Position numbers and translations under genes: made by a program. A stretch of DNA of 64,000 nucleotides from Rosa chinensis (Eukaryota > Streptophyta > Magnoliopsida > Rosales > Rosaceae). The DNA is taken from assembly GCF_002994745.2 (NCBI RefSeq), contig NC_037090.1, positions 3,844,001 to 3,908,000 on the forward strand, read 5' to 3'. The notes under the pieces were generated by a model. That model was not told the DNA's origin and did not search any database. It saw only the letters and a program-made list of their open reading frames with translations. Shown here piece after piece: positions 30,083 through 41,100 of this stretch (positions are counted from its first letter, which is position 1; every line of letters begins with the position of its first letter).

Positions 30083-30299
30083 ATACCGTCAATCTGTCTA
30101 GATTCAAAGTTTTTCTGAAATTTCATAATCGAGAGGGTTACGTGTGACACTATAATGAGTGATTACATTAAACGACTCTTGCTTTCAGGGTTTCAATACT
30201 CCGGAGAATTCCAACAAAAATTTGCTAAACTCATTAATTTCTCTTCCTAAGACTAAGAGCAGAACATACGACTTCATATTCTGATAGTTTGATATGTTG

Positions 30300-30653
30300 T
30301 TATTTGCTTTATTGTCTTTACTCTAATTTCCTTGAAACATTTTATGTGTATTACACTATTACTCTCTTTTCATTCTCTCAGCTCTATCGTTACCCGACAC
30401 CCACTTACATGCACCTTGTAGATGATAACAAAACAAAACAGATCAATCTCATCGACTTTAGCTGAAAGATGAAGTTTTATTTACTCAATTGTCTTTACTT
30501 TAGTTGTTTTGAACTATTTCATTGAACTCTTTATTTGCATTACTCTCTTTTCGCTCTCCCAATTCTATCACCCAACCCCCAGTTACATGCATATATATTG
30601 CAGGTGATGACAAAACAAAACTGATCAACCTTATCGACTTTAATTGAAAGATG
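30300..30653. repeat. Two-copy tandem duplication, 177-bp period
   Basis: Segments 30300-30476 and 30477-30653 align throughout (shared ATTGTCTTTACT, TTACTCTCTTTTC, TTACATGCA, ACAAAACAAAACTGATCAA type blocks, TTATCGACTTTA) with scattered substitutions. The rest of 30100-31546 is AT-rich spacer without a recognisable gene. Confidence 0.85.
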
Positions 30654-31546
30654 GGGGGTGGTGGGCAAAAGTTAGGTTTAATTTTGCAAAAGACACTACA
30701 CACATATATACATGTGTTTTGGTTTTCCTGACTTGAGAAACACAATGAAAGTTCAGCAAGACCGTATCTGTAAAAGGAAAGAAGAGGACACATGTATATT
30801 AGTCAGTTTCTTCAAGGCAATGGCAATTGGATTTGTTCAATATGCATATGGCACTGTCTCATCAAATTCTTGGCCATATGTTAAGTTTTTGGAGCTTCTT
30901 TCATTCACATGTATGAAAATGCTTCTTGCCTAACTTTTGTATTATTATCTCCAAGAAAAAAAGTATGTCATCATACTAGTAATATTAACTTCATATATCA
31001 TAAGAGTTGCGAAATTGTATATGTTTGGACGAGAGTGCTATCGCAATATGCGACTTCTTGAAAAACTCTCGTGCTTGTGCTGTATTTTCTTGATTTGAGA
31101 CTCAAAAAGAGAAAATGCTAAGAAAAGGGATAGCATGGAAATTTGATTATTAATTGTGGAAGCTTGTATTTTGCTTTCAATAAATATTAAATTTAGCGAA
31201 GCTTAGCTTGAGATATCAATGACAATGACTAATTGTGATTTGTTGTGAAAGTGGAAAATGGAATTTGGAAGAGGGACTAAAGTATGAAGACTAGTTCTGG
31301 TGCACTGTTGAACTGTTCGAGCACAGTCACATGCAATTGTATGCTCTTAAAAAGCAATCTTTTTTTGTTTGTTTACATTAACGATCATTCACTTTTCTTA
31401 ATTTCCAATATATTTTGCTTTTATTAGCTATCCAAGTATAGTAGCTAAACTCTAAATTAGCCAATGTTAAGAAAACGCATAATTAGCTAGCCCACCTGAT
31501 TTCCTATTGAATAGGATTCAAAATTTTTACACAGTGAACAACAAGA

Positions 31547-31841
31547 TTCTAAAAAACGCTAGGCGCTAGTCGGCCGGTGACCCAGAGACTAGCACCTAGG
31601 AGGGGACCAGTTGGTTTTTATTTTTAAAAATTTTAAATTATTTTTATGACCTATAATAATAAAAAAAAAATATTTAAAGTCTAAAAAAATTTAATTATAA
31701 ATATAAAAATAGTCAAAATATAGAATAAATTAGGGTTTAGGGCCGCCTAGCCCCCTCCTAGTAGCCCAGCGCCTAAGGGCAACGCCTAGGCCAAAATCCG
31801 ATCGGTTCCTTACCGCCCAGCTCCTAGACCGTTTTTTAGAA
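31547..31841. mobile_element. MITE with 12-bp-plus terminal inverted repeats
   Basis: The left end TTCTAAAAAACG-CTAGGCGCT and the right end ...CTAGACCGTTTTTTAGAA are inverted copies (perfect over TTCTAAAAAACG, similar over the next 15 bp). The 295-bp interior is very AT-rich between GC-rich arms and non-coding. I found no convincing target-site duplication, so the superfamily is unassigned; hAT is possible. Confidence 0.7.
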
Positions 31842-31900
31842 CATTGGTGAACAAATGCAATTCACTGAAGTTACAAATTAAAAACCTTAACCAAATATAT

Positions 31901-31928
31901 ATCATTCTTTAAAAAAAAAAAAAAAAAG
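31901..31928 (+). mobile_element. Tail-only LINE insertion (28 bp)
   Basis: A 28-bp insert, ATCATTCTTT followed by 17 A and a G, lies between two perfect 17-bp copies of ACCTTAACCAAATATAT (31884-31900 and 31929-31945). The structure is that of a target-primed insertion that copied only the last bases of a LINE 3' end plus the poly(A) tail. Confidence 0.85.
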
Positions 31929-32455
31929 ACCTTAACCAAATATATGTTATGGTAAGTAATTTCTCAAATGAATTTGGCTATATGAGGCTGCATTCTATGA
32001 GGACTTTTATATTAGTACTCGAAATGAAGGTTATATGTTCCCCTGACGTACAATCATTTTTCTTTTATTAATAATATCGTGCATGGAGCCGAGTCTCTTA
32101 ATTAGGCTGGATTCTAAACCTTAAAAAAAAAATTTGAATGAATTTGAGATTTCAATCAATAGTTCAATACACACACGATAACAAAGCTCATCAAGCTCAC
32201 AAAGATTATTCGATCTTCTAGCCAAATCGACTGGACACAACTTTTTAAATCTGTTATAAGAAAGTTATCACACGGAGAGACCTTTAATAAAAAATATGCA
32301 CTTTTCTATAGTTGTTCAATTATTGAACCTACCCTTATTTTAGAAGATTATTCAACCTTCCTTTTCTAACAATTGGAAAGATGAAAAGCATTTGCATCCT
32401 CTTATGGTAAACTCTTATCAAGATGTGACAATTTTAGTAAAATGACACACAACTT

Positions 32456-32481
32456 TTTTTTTTTTTTTTTTGATACAAAAA
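32456..32481 (-). mobile_element. Tail-only LINE insertion, antisense (26 bp)
   Basis: A 26-bp insert (poly-T then GATACAAAAAA, i.e. TTTTTTGTATC plus poly(A) on the minus strand) lies between AATGACACACAACTT (32441-32455) and AATAACACACAACTT (32482-32496), a 15-bp duplication with one mismatch. It is the same class of event as the 28-bp insertion about 550 bp to the left but in opposite orientation. Confidence 0.8.
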
Positions 32482-32496
32482 AATAACACACAACTT

Positions 32497-33304
32497 AGAT
32501 ACGTCAGAGATACTAAATAATTGTCTACATGTTCGACAAAATATCTACCCTCACATTAATAATGACGTTGGTGTAAATAAAGCCCAGCACCAAGGACAGA
32601 ATGGAGACTTTGATACAGCCAAAAGCTAAGTACTTTGTGTTTGTCCTCACGTGCTCTTCCTTCCACCGCACGCCCCTAAAAGTTCTTTATTTAATATTTC
32701 CCCATGCGTCTAAAATCATTTTAATTCTTAATATTTTCTAATTAATCGTAATTAATCCCAAAAATTAAAACTAATAAAATTTTAATTACCAAAATTAATT
32801 TCTTTTGGATAGGTGGCCCCTACTAACCGTGTTTCTTTCGGCCGCTCACTTTGTCCCTTTCTCCTCTGTTCCCACTTCACTGCCTGCGCACGTTAGAACA
32901 AGTGTTTCTGATATTGCTAAACTGCGCCCGCCTTCTCATCCTTCGCACCGGCTCCTTCACATACACTACTACTGCTGGCTTGGCATCTCTCTCTCTCTCT
33001 CTCTCTCGTGTTATCATCACTTGAAGTTAGTGAAAGAAACCCCTGGAGATTAGGGGTTGTTGGTTTTTTCTTTTGTCTGGGACCAATGGGGTTAAGAAAG
33101 TACGATCCTTTGTGGGAGATTCAAGTTTAAATGCTTGCTTTCGTCTTGGTTGGTTGGGCTTATTTCGCTACTGGGTTTTGAATATCTGACCCTTTTCTGA
33201 ACTGGGTTTCTTTCTTCTTCTTCTTCTTCTTCTCTTATTATTATTATTATTATTATCTCAGAGGATCTAACTCTCTGTTTTTGCTAACGTCTTCTGGGTT
33301 TTCA
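32497..33304 (+). promoter_or_regulatory. GID1 upstream region and 5' leader
   Basis: Spacer and probable promoter/5' UTR of the GID1 gene. It holds a (CT)n run at about 32989-33007 and a (TTC)n(TTA)n microsatellite at about 33215-33257, both in the likely leader. I cannot place the TSS with confidence. Confidence 0.45.
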
Positions 33305-34933
33305 ATGGAGGATAATAATGAAGTTAATGAAGTTGACCTTACTGACTCCAAGGTATACTATTTCATCCTTGGATTTTTGTGTTTTTTTTTTTCCTCCCTG
33401 GCTAAATTGATGAACTTGCTTTGCATTTTGGGTCTCTTTCTTTGTTTGGCCTGGTGGGTTCTTTGTAATATGTGATGTTGTTCTTGTTTTGAGTTGGGTT
33501 TTGAACAGTTCTGATTAGGAATTTTTGGTTTTGCTTTCATCCAAGTTTTGTGATTTGGTTGCGAGTTGCTTGGTTCGTAGTCTAGTTTGGAGATTTGGTG
33601 GGGAAAACAGGGTTGAGTGATGGATTTTAGAGGTGTGGTTTTGTTATATGGAGGCTGATTTCGAGAAGGTTGATAGTTTGATTTGATGAGTATTGTTTTA
33701 CTTGAAGATTTGGTAATGGGGTTTAGGTTTTCTATAGCTAGCTCCTCTGCTTTATGGGAATGCTTCAGTTGTTATCTGTGTATACAATGCTGCAGACCCC
33801 GATCATAGCAAAATGTTTGTTTTCATTTATGACTTATTGGGATTAGGTTGTAGTTCTTGATTTTGGTTATGCTTATCCTGTTCCATTGGGAATATGAAAT
33901 GAACATGTGTGTTTCTGGGATCTTGTGCTCTTTACAGATGGTAGTTCCATTGAACACTTGGGTCCTGATCTCTAACTTCAAGCTGTCCTACAACCTCCTC
34001 CGTCGCCCTGACGGGACTTTTAACCGCCACTTGGCAGAGTTCCTTGACCGGAAAGTGGCACCCAATGCAAATCCAGTTGATGGGGTTCTCTCATTTGATG
34101 TCATCATTGACAAAGGAACTAGCTTACTGACTCGAATCTATCAACCTGCCAGTGCTGATGCACCACAGCCGAACATTCTTGATTTCCACAAGCCTGTGGG
34201 GGTTGAGGTTCTTCCTGTCATAATTTTCTTCCATGGTGGAAGCTTTGCTCACTCCTCTGCAAACAGTGGCATATATGACATTCTGTGCCGCAGACTAGTT
34301 GGCAATTGCAAGGCTGTAGTGGTCTCGGTGAACTATCGTCGAGCACCTGAAAACCGATTCCCATGTGCCTATGATGATGGATGGACAGCCCTGAAGTGGG
34401 TGAACTCACGGTCCTGGCTTAAAAGTACAAAGGACTCAAAAGTTCACATATATCTGGCTGGTGACAGCTCCGGTGGGAACATTGTACACAATGTTGCTTT
34501 GAGAGCAGCAGAATCTGGAATTGAGGTGTTGGGAAACATACTGCTCAACCCAATGTTTGGTGGGCTAGAGAGAACTGAATCTGAGGAGCGCCTGGATGGG
34601 AAATACTTTGTCACTATCCAAGACCGGGACTGGTATTGGAGAGCTTTTCTCCCTGAAGGAGAAGATAGGGACCATCCTGCATGTAATCCATTTGGCCCAA
34701 GGGGTATAAGGCTTAAAGATGTCAAGTTCCCAAAGAGCCTTGTGGTGGTGGCTGGTTTGGATCTTGTTCAGGACTGGCAACTAGCTTATGCTAAAGGACT
34801 TGAGAAGGCTGGCCAGGACGTCAAGCTTCTATTTCTCGACAAGGCCACGATTGGTTTCTACTTGTTGCCAAACAATGACCACTTCTACACCGTAATGAAT
34901 GAGATAAGTAGCTTTGTGAGGTCTGATTGTTAA
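33305..34933 (+). CDS. GID1C: Gibberellin receptor GID1 (GID1A/C type)
   Basis: Soluble nuclear/cytosolic receptor. Gibberellin binding closes an N-terminal lid that recruits DELLA repressors for ubiquitination. Two exons, 33305-33352 (MEDNNEVNEVDLTDSK) and 33938-34933, give 347 aa. The single intron position, just before xVVPLNTWVLISNFK, is the one I recall for GID1 genes. Carboxylesterase-like motifs are present: H115-G-G in the oxyanion region and GDSSGG with Ser193. The position of the catalytic His is Ile (KATIGFY), the known loss that turns the hydrolase fold into a receptor. Lid residues and NPMFGG, DGKYFVT and RDRDWYWRAFLPEGEDR blocks are intact. The short C-terminus ending FVRSDC groups it with GID1A/C, not GID1B, which has a longer tail. 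An ATG at the start of exon 2 could not replace the true start without losing part of the lid. Confidence 0.96.
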
Positions 34934-36166
34934 TAGGATTGACTTAATCAACCTGCCACGTGATATATAACGTAAGTTTGACATTGTGCCCTCGCTAATG
35001 AAGGGTTTGTTTGCAGTTTGTAAGATTGTGTAGCTATAGTATTCACTGTTGTCTTTGTAATTGTGGCACTGTGTTCCTGCTGGCTTCTGGTTCATGGTCT
35101 GAGGAGGGCTAGGCAGAACGAATGTATCTTTCAGCATCTTTTGTTCTGGTGGACATCGGAGTTTCTGCAAATTTGGGGTTTTGGTTCGATAAAGCTTTGC
35201 AGACAGCAGGATCTACTTAACTAAGTTTAGCAGTCCCACCAATTTGGGATTTCGCAATTCAACTTCTGGTGGATGATCAATGAGTCGATGACTGGCTAAT
35301 GTTATATATATAGCTAATTTGAGAACATGGATGGACTAGCTTAAAGCTTCCATGGTATTATGATGTTGTATTGTTTATAGATATGTTACTAGATTATCTA
35401 TGTAAGTGTGTATTAGCTGTTGCTATTGTAATGAATAATCTGTTATTTATGTGCTATTGATTAATTATATTAGTTTCTTATGTCCAGTCCTTAAGAAGAG
35501 GCACAAATAATTGTGGCATCTTTAGCTTCATCCTTAAGATCTAGGATGGTTCATGCTTGATTGGATTATAGGTCTGAAAAAGATTGATGGTGCAGGTTCC
35601 ATTCAAGCTTTACTGCTTGAAGTCTTTTGGATTTTTATGCTCTAGTCTTACTATAGATTGAAATGTGACTTAAAACAGACATCTGCATAACCATCGTGAA
35701 AGGTGGATGGTGGAGTTGGAATATGATTGAGCGAAAATTCTTTTATTTCACATATACTAACTATGTAGTCTCAGCCGTTTATATATGGAGTCTATTATTT
35801 ATTATTCAAAACCGTCCAATTTCAACAGTGCGTGTATCTTCAGGCCGTGTACTGTAAACTCTCCCATGATTGAGGAAGAACAGGTAGTGACTTAGGTCTA
35901 GCATAAAGGGGGAAAGAAAAGAAAAGAGACAAGTGACTAAAGGACAAAGTTTTATATGACCACAAAAAACAGGAGTATAGTCTAATAGGTCATGTCCAAC
36001 CTAATCATCTGCATTGCCTATGCTTTTGAAATGGGGTAAAATGTAAAGCAGGATGCCAGGATGTGTGTTATTTTTTAACTTTCAAAAAAGTTCCTTTTCA
36101 ACGACCAATGAAACGATTCGAATCGTATCTCTGTCTCTTTACATAGCGGTTGAGATTTCGTGATTG
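34934..36166. other. GID1 3' UTR and spacer
   Basis: 34934 to about 35450 is probably GID1 3' UTR and terminator region. The rest is AT-rich spacer without a recognisable gene. Confidence 0.5.
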
Positions 36167-36557
36167 TCTAACATGAACGACAGAGAAATTCGAGATTAAA
36201 AGATTTCATGTCATCATTAGAGGCAACCGGAATGATAATTTCAACCGAATTACACATCTCTAATTGTCTATATTACTAAATGATTGAAGTGTTTAGTATT
36301 CTTTTGGCCAGTGATCGAGACCGAGTAAAGTCATCCATGTCACTTCTTGAAAGTGGCCTTGTCCTTCTAACATGAACAACATAATAGTTTAAGATGAAAT
36401 GATCTCATGTCGTCATCAGAAGCAACCAAAATGAGGATTTCCACTGAATTACGCATTCCTAACCGTCTACATTACCAAATAATTGAAGTGTTTAATTTTT
36501 GGCTAGTGATCGAGACCGAGTTAGGACATCCTTGTCACTTCATGAAAGTAACCTTAC
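36167..36557. repeat. Two-copy tandem duplication, 199-bp period
   Basis: Segments beginning TCTAACATGAAC at 36167 and 36366 align along about 195 bp (shared TTCATGTC/TCATGTC, GAATTAC, ATTGAAGTGTTTA, GTGATCGAGACCGAGT). Divergence is moderate. Non-coding. About 700 bp of spacer follows before the LINE fragment. Confidence 0.85.
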
Positions 36558-37289
36558 CCTTCTTTCTTTTTTTCGAGGGTGAAATTGAAGCTTTTCTTTG
36601 GGGAATTGGCTTGGTTCTAAAGGAATAGTCCCATATTTTAGTGGTGGTTGGCATTTGGGGATTTCTTTCATTTTTCTAGGGACCACTATAGAATCAAACA
36701 AGGGGGATATCTAATCTGGGGCAGTGCCTTTCACAATGATATAAAGCCTAGTACAATGGGTAAGCAACAGCTAAGCTTCTAAAAGGGACATGACGAGGCA
36801 TTTGTCTTCATTAAAAAAAAATTTAATTAAGAAAAGTATGTACAACAAACAAGCCCCGTAATTAGTTTAATTAATGAAAAAGAAACAAGAATTGGATTGG
36901 GTTTTATTAAATTGATGGCTAAAAGCTTTCAAAAGAGACCCAAATTAAAAGTGGAATGGGGATTATCATCATGCTTTAGTCAAATCTGGTAGAGACAATC
37001 TTGATGAGGTTTGCGCAATCGTCATCCACTACGAATTTGATTGATATCAATGGCTACAAGCCTAATGCTTACATAAGCAATATCTTCCGCTCTAGACTAC
37101 ATGATTTTGTAACCACTCGAATCATATTCTCCATGACGACCAATATGGCACTTACAATTTAACAATCTTATAAATTGATTCTGTACGCACTTTGTTCTAC
37201 GCGTGTATGTAAATAATAAAATATCTGAATCAATAGAAGAAAAAAAAAAACGTACTAAGATAATGTATTTAAAGAACAAAATAATGTTT

Positions 37290-37830
37290 GAAGCAAACAA
37301 GGTTGGCCACTCTACAGTTGCAAGTCAATTGTCTCATATTTGTTGGCAATTTCCAAATAAGGATCGACATAAATTAAATGTTGATGGCAATATGCATAAA
37401 TACATTGAATTATGTGTTCCGAGAGAATTCTTTGAAATGGTAAGGGCGAATGGGTGAATGACTTGGGGGTCTAGACACATTGATAAGGTTTTAGAGACTC
37501 AACTATGAGGTCAGGTTTTAGAGGCTGAACTTGGGGGTCTTTCAAAAAAGAAATGGCTTGGCATGATGGATGTCGGCTGCTACAAATAGAGAGACTCCCT
37601 GATTGCTGTTATGCTAGTTCTCAAGAGCTCCTTCACCCACTTTTTAGCATTGTTGCAAATTTTCAAGAGTTTCTAAATAAGAATTGGAGGGTGTTGCTTG
37701 ACCATGTATACAGAACATGGTTGTGGACATGGATGTTAGTTTTTGGAAGTTGATTTATTAGGCTTATCTAAGTCAAGATCATTGTGTGTTAGAGTTGTCT
37801 TTCTTTTCGGGCTTCTCTATGTAATAATGT
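37290..37830 (+). mobile_element. Decayed LINE RNase H-like domain
   Basis: Two frames carry successive pieces of the RNase H-like domain of plant LINE-type proteins: HICWQFPNKDRHKLNVDGN (37337-37394 region), then AWHDGCRLLQIE and HPLFSIVANFQEFLNKNWRV LLDHVY (37553-37720), separated by stops and frame changes. An A-rich tail follows near 37830. No target-site duplication was found, so the borders are approximate. Confidence 0.75.
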
Positions 37831-39210
37831 AAAAGAAAAAAAAGTGCAAAATGATGGGTCAAAATAAATCCCTACTGTGCGAGCCCTTGGGTTAGTTCAA
37901 GTAGTGAGGGAGAGTTGAAAATTAATTGAGATTAAGCTGATAAAAGATTCAATTATCCTCTAATAATAATAATAATAATAAAAATAAAATTAATAATAAA
38001 ATAATCGCCACAGTATAACAAATTAGCATTCCCATCACTTGATAAGGTTTTCCCACATACAAAAGGGATCCCCAAATAAAAAGAAAGAAAAGAAAAAGAA
38101 AAAAAACTGGGTTTACCAGACAAGAAAGACCAACAGAGTTTGTTGTGGCTATGGGCAACTTAGGAACACCATAGTTTAGAAAGGCTAGGGCAGTTGGGCC
38201 TAAGGAGACTTATAGACTTCTCCTTTCCATAGTTTGAGCTCATATAGTAGAATTCTCATGCACAGATCAGTCATCACCCATTCGCAGAAGTGAGAATGAA
38301 TTCAATATACAGCTCAGACATCAAAGTTTAACAAAGAATCAGTAATCCTTTAACTTCCGAGTTACTTTCTCAGCGACTGGACAGAACCTTAAGCAGAGCA
38401 AACCAGTTAGCTTAGTTTCCAATTTGCTAAAAGCAATTTCATTCATCCAAGAGCCAAACTTGACGTAAGCAAGAAATTCCTAAACCAAGATTCTGAGATC
38501 AAGTATAAGCTGCTGTTCATATGACTTGCCTCTAACAACTTACAGCTATAAAAATTTCAACAAGTTCTCCATTGATTGATTTGTGTTCCTATAACATGAA
38601 TTCTCCACACCATTTATTCTTGATTTGAATTTGTCTCATTCTATGCAAGGACTGGATGATGATAAGCATACCGACCCTGGAGAAATATGATGACAACTTG
38701 ACAAGCATCTTAGAGAGAAACACAATGTTATTGCCAAAGAAAGAAATCTCTAACCAACCACAGAAGGCTATATAACAACAATAGCATCACAGTCACCTGA
38801 ATACTGAAATAGATGAAGATTATCTGACCATTTCAATATTAAGGTCAGAAGACTAGTCCAAGTAAAGATAATAATCTCATTGATCAATTTGCATCTTAAA
38901 ATTGTAACAAAGTCTTCCTCATATATGATTAATATTGATAGAGCAAGAGCGCGTTTTCAGGTTCTCTTTTAATCTGTTGGACTGAGAAAAATGTAAAGAT
39001 TTAACCTTTAAGCTAAGACTTGAGCAATGAAGAATGACATATTGTAAAAAAGCAGTAAAATGGAAGCTAAGGTTGTAAGAGAAATGCACATTTATTATCT
39101 AGATCAGAGTTCAAAAAGGACAAACATGATATCCATGGTGTCGTCAAGTAAACCTTGAACAAGAAAGCAAGGTAGTTGTTATAACAAAATTGACACACCA
39201 AGTGAGCCAC
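37831..39210. other. Spacer and 3' region of the coiled-coil gene
   Basis: AT-rich DNA with a (TAA)n microsatellite at about 37961-37981. The right part, about 38900-39210, is probably the 3' UTR of the minus-strand coiled-coil gene. No other gene was seen. Confidence 0.5.
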
Positions 39211-41100
39211 TCAGCGACCTTTAGCAGCATATGCAACAGACGCTGCAGCAATAATTGTTGTTGCCGATGACACCAAAGTCCAGAAACTCTTCCTCTTCTG
39301 TGCCTGGGCCACGGAGCGCACAGACTCCAGTTGTTGCTTCAAGTCTTCAATCATCTTCTCATTGTTTCTGAAAGCACTCTGTACGATATCCAACTCCGCT
39401 GCATATGGTTGAACTTCTTCTCCAAGGTTCTTCTCCTTTATAGCCACTTCTTTCTTCCCTTCAGATTGAGAAGCTAGGAATGCTGCAGTGTTCTTCAACA
39501 TAGTCAATGCTTGTTTCGAGGTCCTCCCTGCCGATTCATATTTAAACTTCCAATCATGAATATCCCTCTGAGCATCAGAAAGGCTCTTCTGCACGAAATC
39601 CTTTTCCTTTGCCAATGATTCTAAGCGGCTCTCCATCACATTATTCTTCTCAGTAATGTCATCCCTCTCAGTCCTCAGCTTCCCCAACAATTGCTCTATT
39701 TCCTGAACCTTCTTCTCCCTTTCGGAAACAATCAGCTTCAAATCTTCCACTATCTTTTTCTGCTCAGCCAAACTTTTCTGAACCTCAGCCCTCTCTTGCT
39801 TAACACGCTCAACAGCATCTTTATATTGACAAACTTCAGAAACCAACCGTGCATTCTTCTCTTCTTTCTCATTGCACGATTTTCGCAGAGTAAATATAAC
39901 ATCCCTTTGCTCACCCACTTGTCTACTCAGCTCAGCAACTTCACTATCTCGATTGGCCTTTGCCTCCTCAATCTCATTCTTCTTTTGAGTTATTTCCTTG
40001 ATTCTCTGCTCCTTGTTCTCCAATTCCTCAGTGACCATATCCAAAATTGCCTTCTGCGATTTCACTTCCTCATTCAATCTCTCAACACTGTCCTCCTTCT
40101 CCTTCTTCTCTTCCACCAAGGCCTTAATCTCCCTCTCCATCTCCCTTTCCTTTGCCGCAGCCTCACCAACACTCTCCTCCAGCTCCGAAACCTTCTTCTG
40201 CAACCCCTCGTTCTCCGTCCTCAAACTCAATCCAACCTTATTCAATTGCCCGACCTCTTTCTCCAACTTAGAAACCATCACTTCCTGCCCAATCTTCGCC
40301 TTGTCAATCTCATTCTTCTCCCTGACAATCCTCCCAATCTCCCTCTTCAAATCCGCAATCACACTCTCCAACTCACCACGCTTCCTCTCCGCCAAATCCC
40401 TCTCCCTCATCATCGCCTCAACCACTCTCTCCTTCTCACATTTCTCCTCCACCAACCCTCGGCATTGCGACTTCACCTTCTCCACTTGATCCTCCACACA
40501 CCTCTCTCTCCTCTCCATCTCCACCACCTTCAACCTCAACCCATTCGCCTCCAGAGCAAGGCCGTCGAAATCCCCCTTCACCACATCTCTCTCCCAACAC
40601 ACCCGGCTCAGCTTACCCTTCTCATTTTCAAGACTCCCCACAAGCTCATCCACCTCCCTCCTCAAAACCTCAACCTCCTCCTCTGTTCCCCTCTTCACCC
40701 TCTCAATCTCAGCCTTCTCTCTCAGCATTTCAGCCATCTGGGCCGCCACGAAAACCCCGAAAACAGTCTTCTCCAACTCGACACCAAACCCCTCGTCACT
40801 CTTCTCCACCAACTCAACCTCCATGAGCTTCTTCTCCATCCCCAACTTACTCAGCTCAGACTCCAAACCCTTCTGGGCCTTGACCAGAGCCTCCACCTGC
40901 TGCCTCCGATCGAGGGTCTCCTTGAGAAGCAGAGAGTTCAGCGACTTGAGGTTGGCGAGCTTCTCCGACGACACGTCGCCCATGGAGGCGGCGGCGGCGG
41001 TGTTGTTGTTGTTGTGGTTCTGGGTCTGGGTCTGCTGGGTTGCTTCTTCTTCTTGATTAGTGGCGTCTTTGGGTTGATGGGTCGCTTTCTTTTTGGCCAT
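39211..41100 (-). CDS. Tail-anchored coiled-coil protein (At5g27330/At3g05130-like)
   Basis: Intronless gene encoding 629 aa. After a low-complexity N-terminus (K, Q, T and a run of N), residues about 45-600 are almost continuous heptad-rich coiled coil dominated by Glu, Lys, Leu and Arg. The protein ends in a single hydrophobic segment, about 604-624 (FWTLVSSATTIIAAASVAYA), flanked by KRK before and KGR after. That is the layout of a C-terminal tail-anchored membrane protein with a cytosolic coiled-coil rod, and it recalls the PMD1/PMD2 organelle-division factors, which are shorter. By length and neighbourhood it matches the Arabidopsis genes I recall next to GID1C (At5g27330) and GID1A (At3g05130), annotated as prefoldin-like. 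Function is not known. The start is the first ATG in the frame, and 5' leader DNA follows it. Confidence 0.85.
   Translation of the reverse strand: MAKKKATHQPKDATNQEEEATQQTQTQNHNNNNTAAAASMGDVSSEKLANLKSLNSLLLKETLDRRQQVEALVKAQKGLESELSKLGMEKKLMEVELVEKSDEGFGVELEKTVFGVFVAAQMAEMLREKAEIERVKRGTEEEVEVLRREVDELVGSLENEKGKLSRVCWERDVVKGDFDGLALEANGLRLKVVEMERRERCVEDQVEKVKSQCRGLVEEKCEKERVVEAMMRERDLAERKRGELESVIADLKREIGRIVREKNEIDKAKIGQEVMVSKLEKEVGQLNKVGLSLRTENEGLQKKVSELEESVGEAAAKEREMEREIKALVEEKKEKEDSVERLNEEVKSQKAILDMVTEELENKEQRIKEITQKKNEIEEAKANRDSEVAELSRQVGEQRDVIFTLRKSCNEKEEKNARLVSEVCQYKDAVERVKQERAEVQKSLAEQKKIVEDLKLIVSEREKKVQEIEQLLGKLRTERDDITEKNNVMESRLESLAKEKDFVQKSLSDAQRDIHDWKFKYESAGRTSKQALTMLKNTAAFLASQSEGKKEVAIKEKNLGEEVQPYAAELDIVQSAFRNNEKMIEDLKQQLESVRSVAQAQKRKSFWTLVSSATTIIAAASVAYAAKGR

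Noticed and set aside
29586..30101. 171-aa open frame within the retroelement insert
   Set aside because: Lies in a GC-rich non-LTR insert, crosses its border at 30082 and has no recognisable family; several frames are open there by composition.
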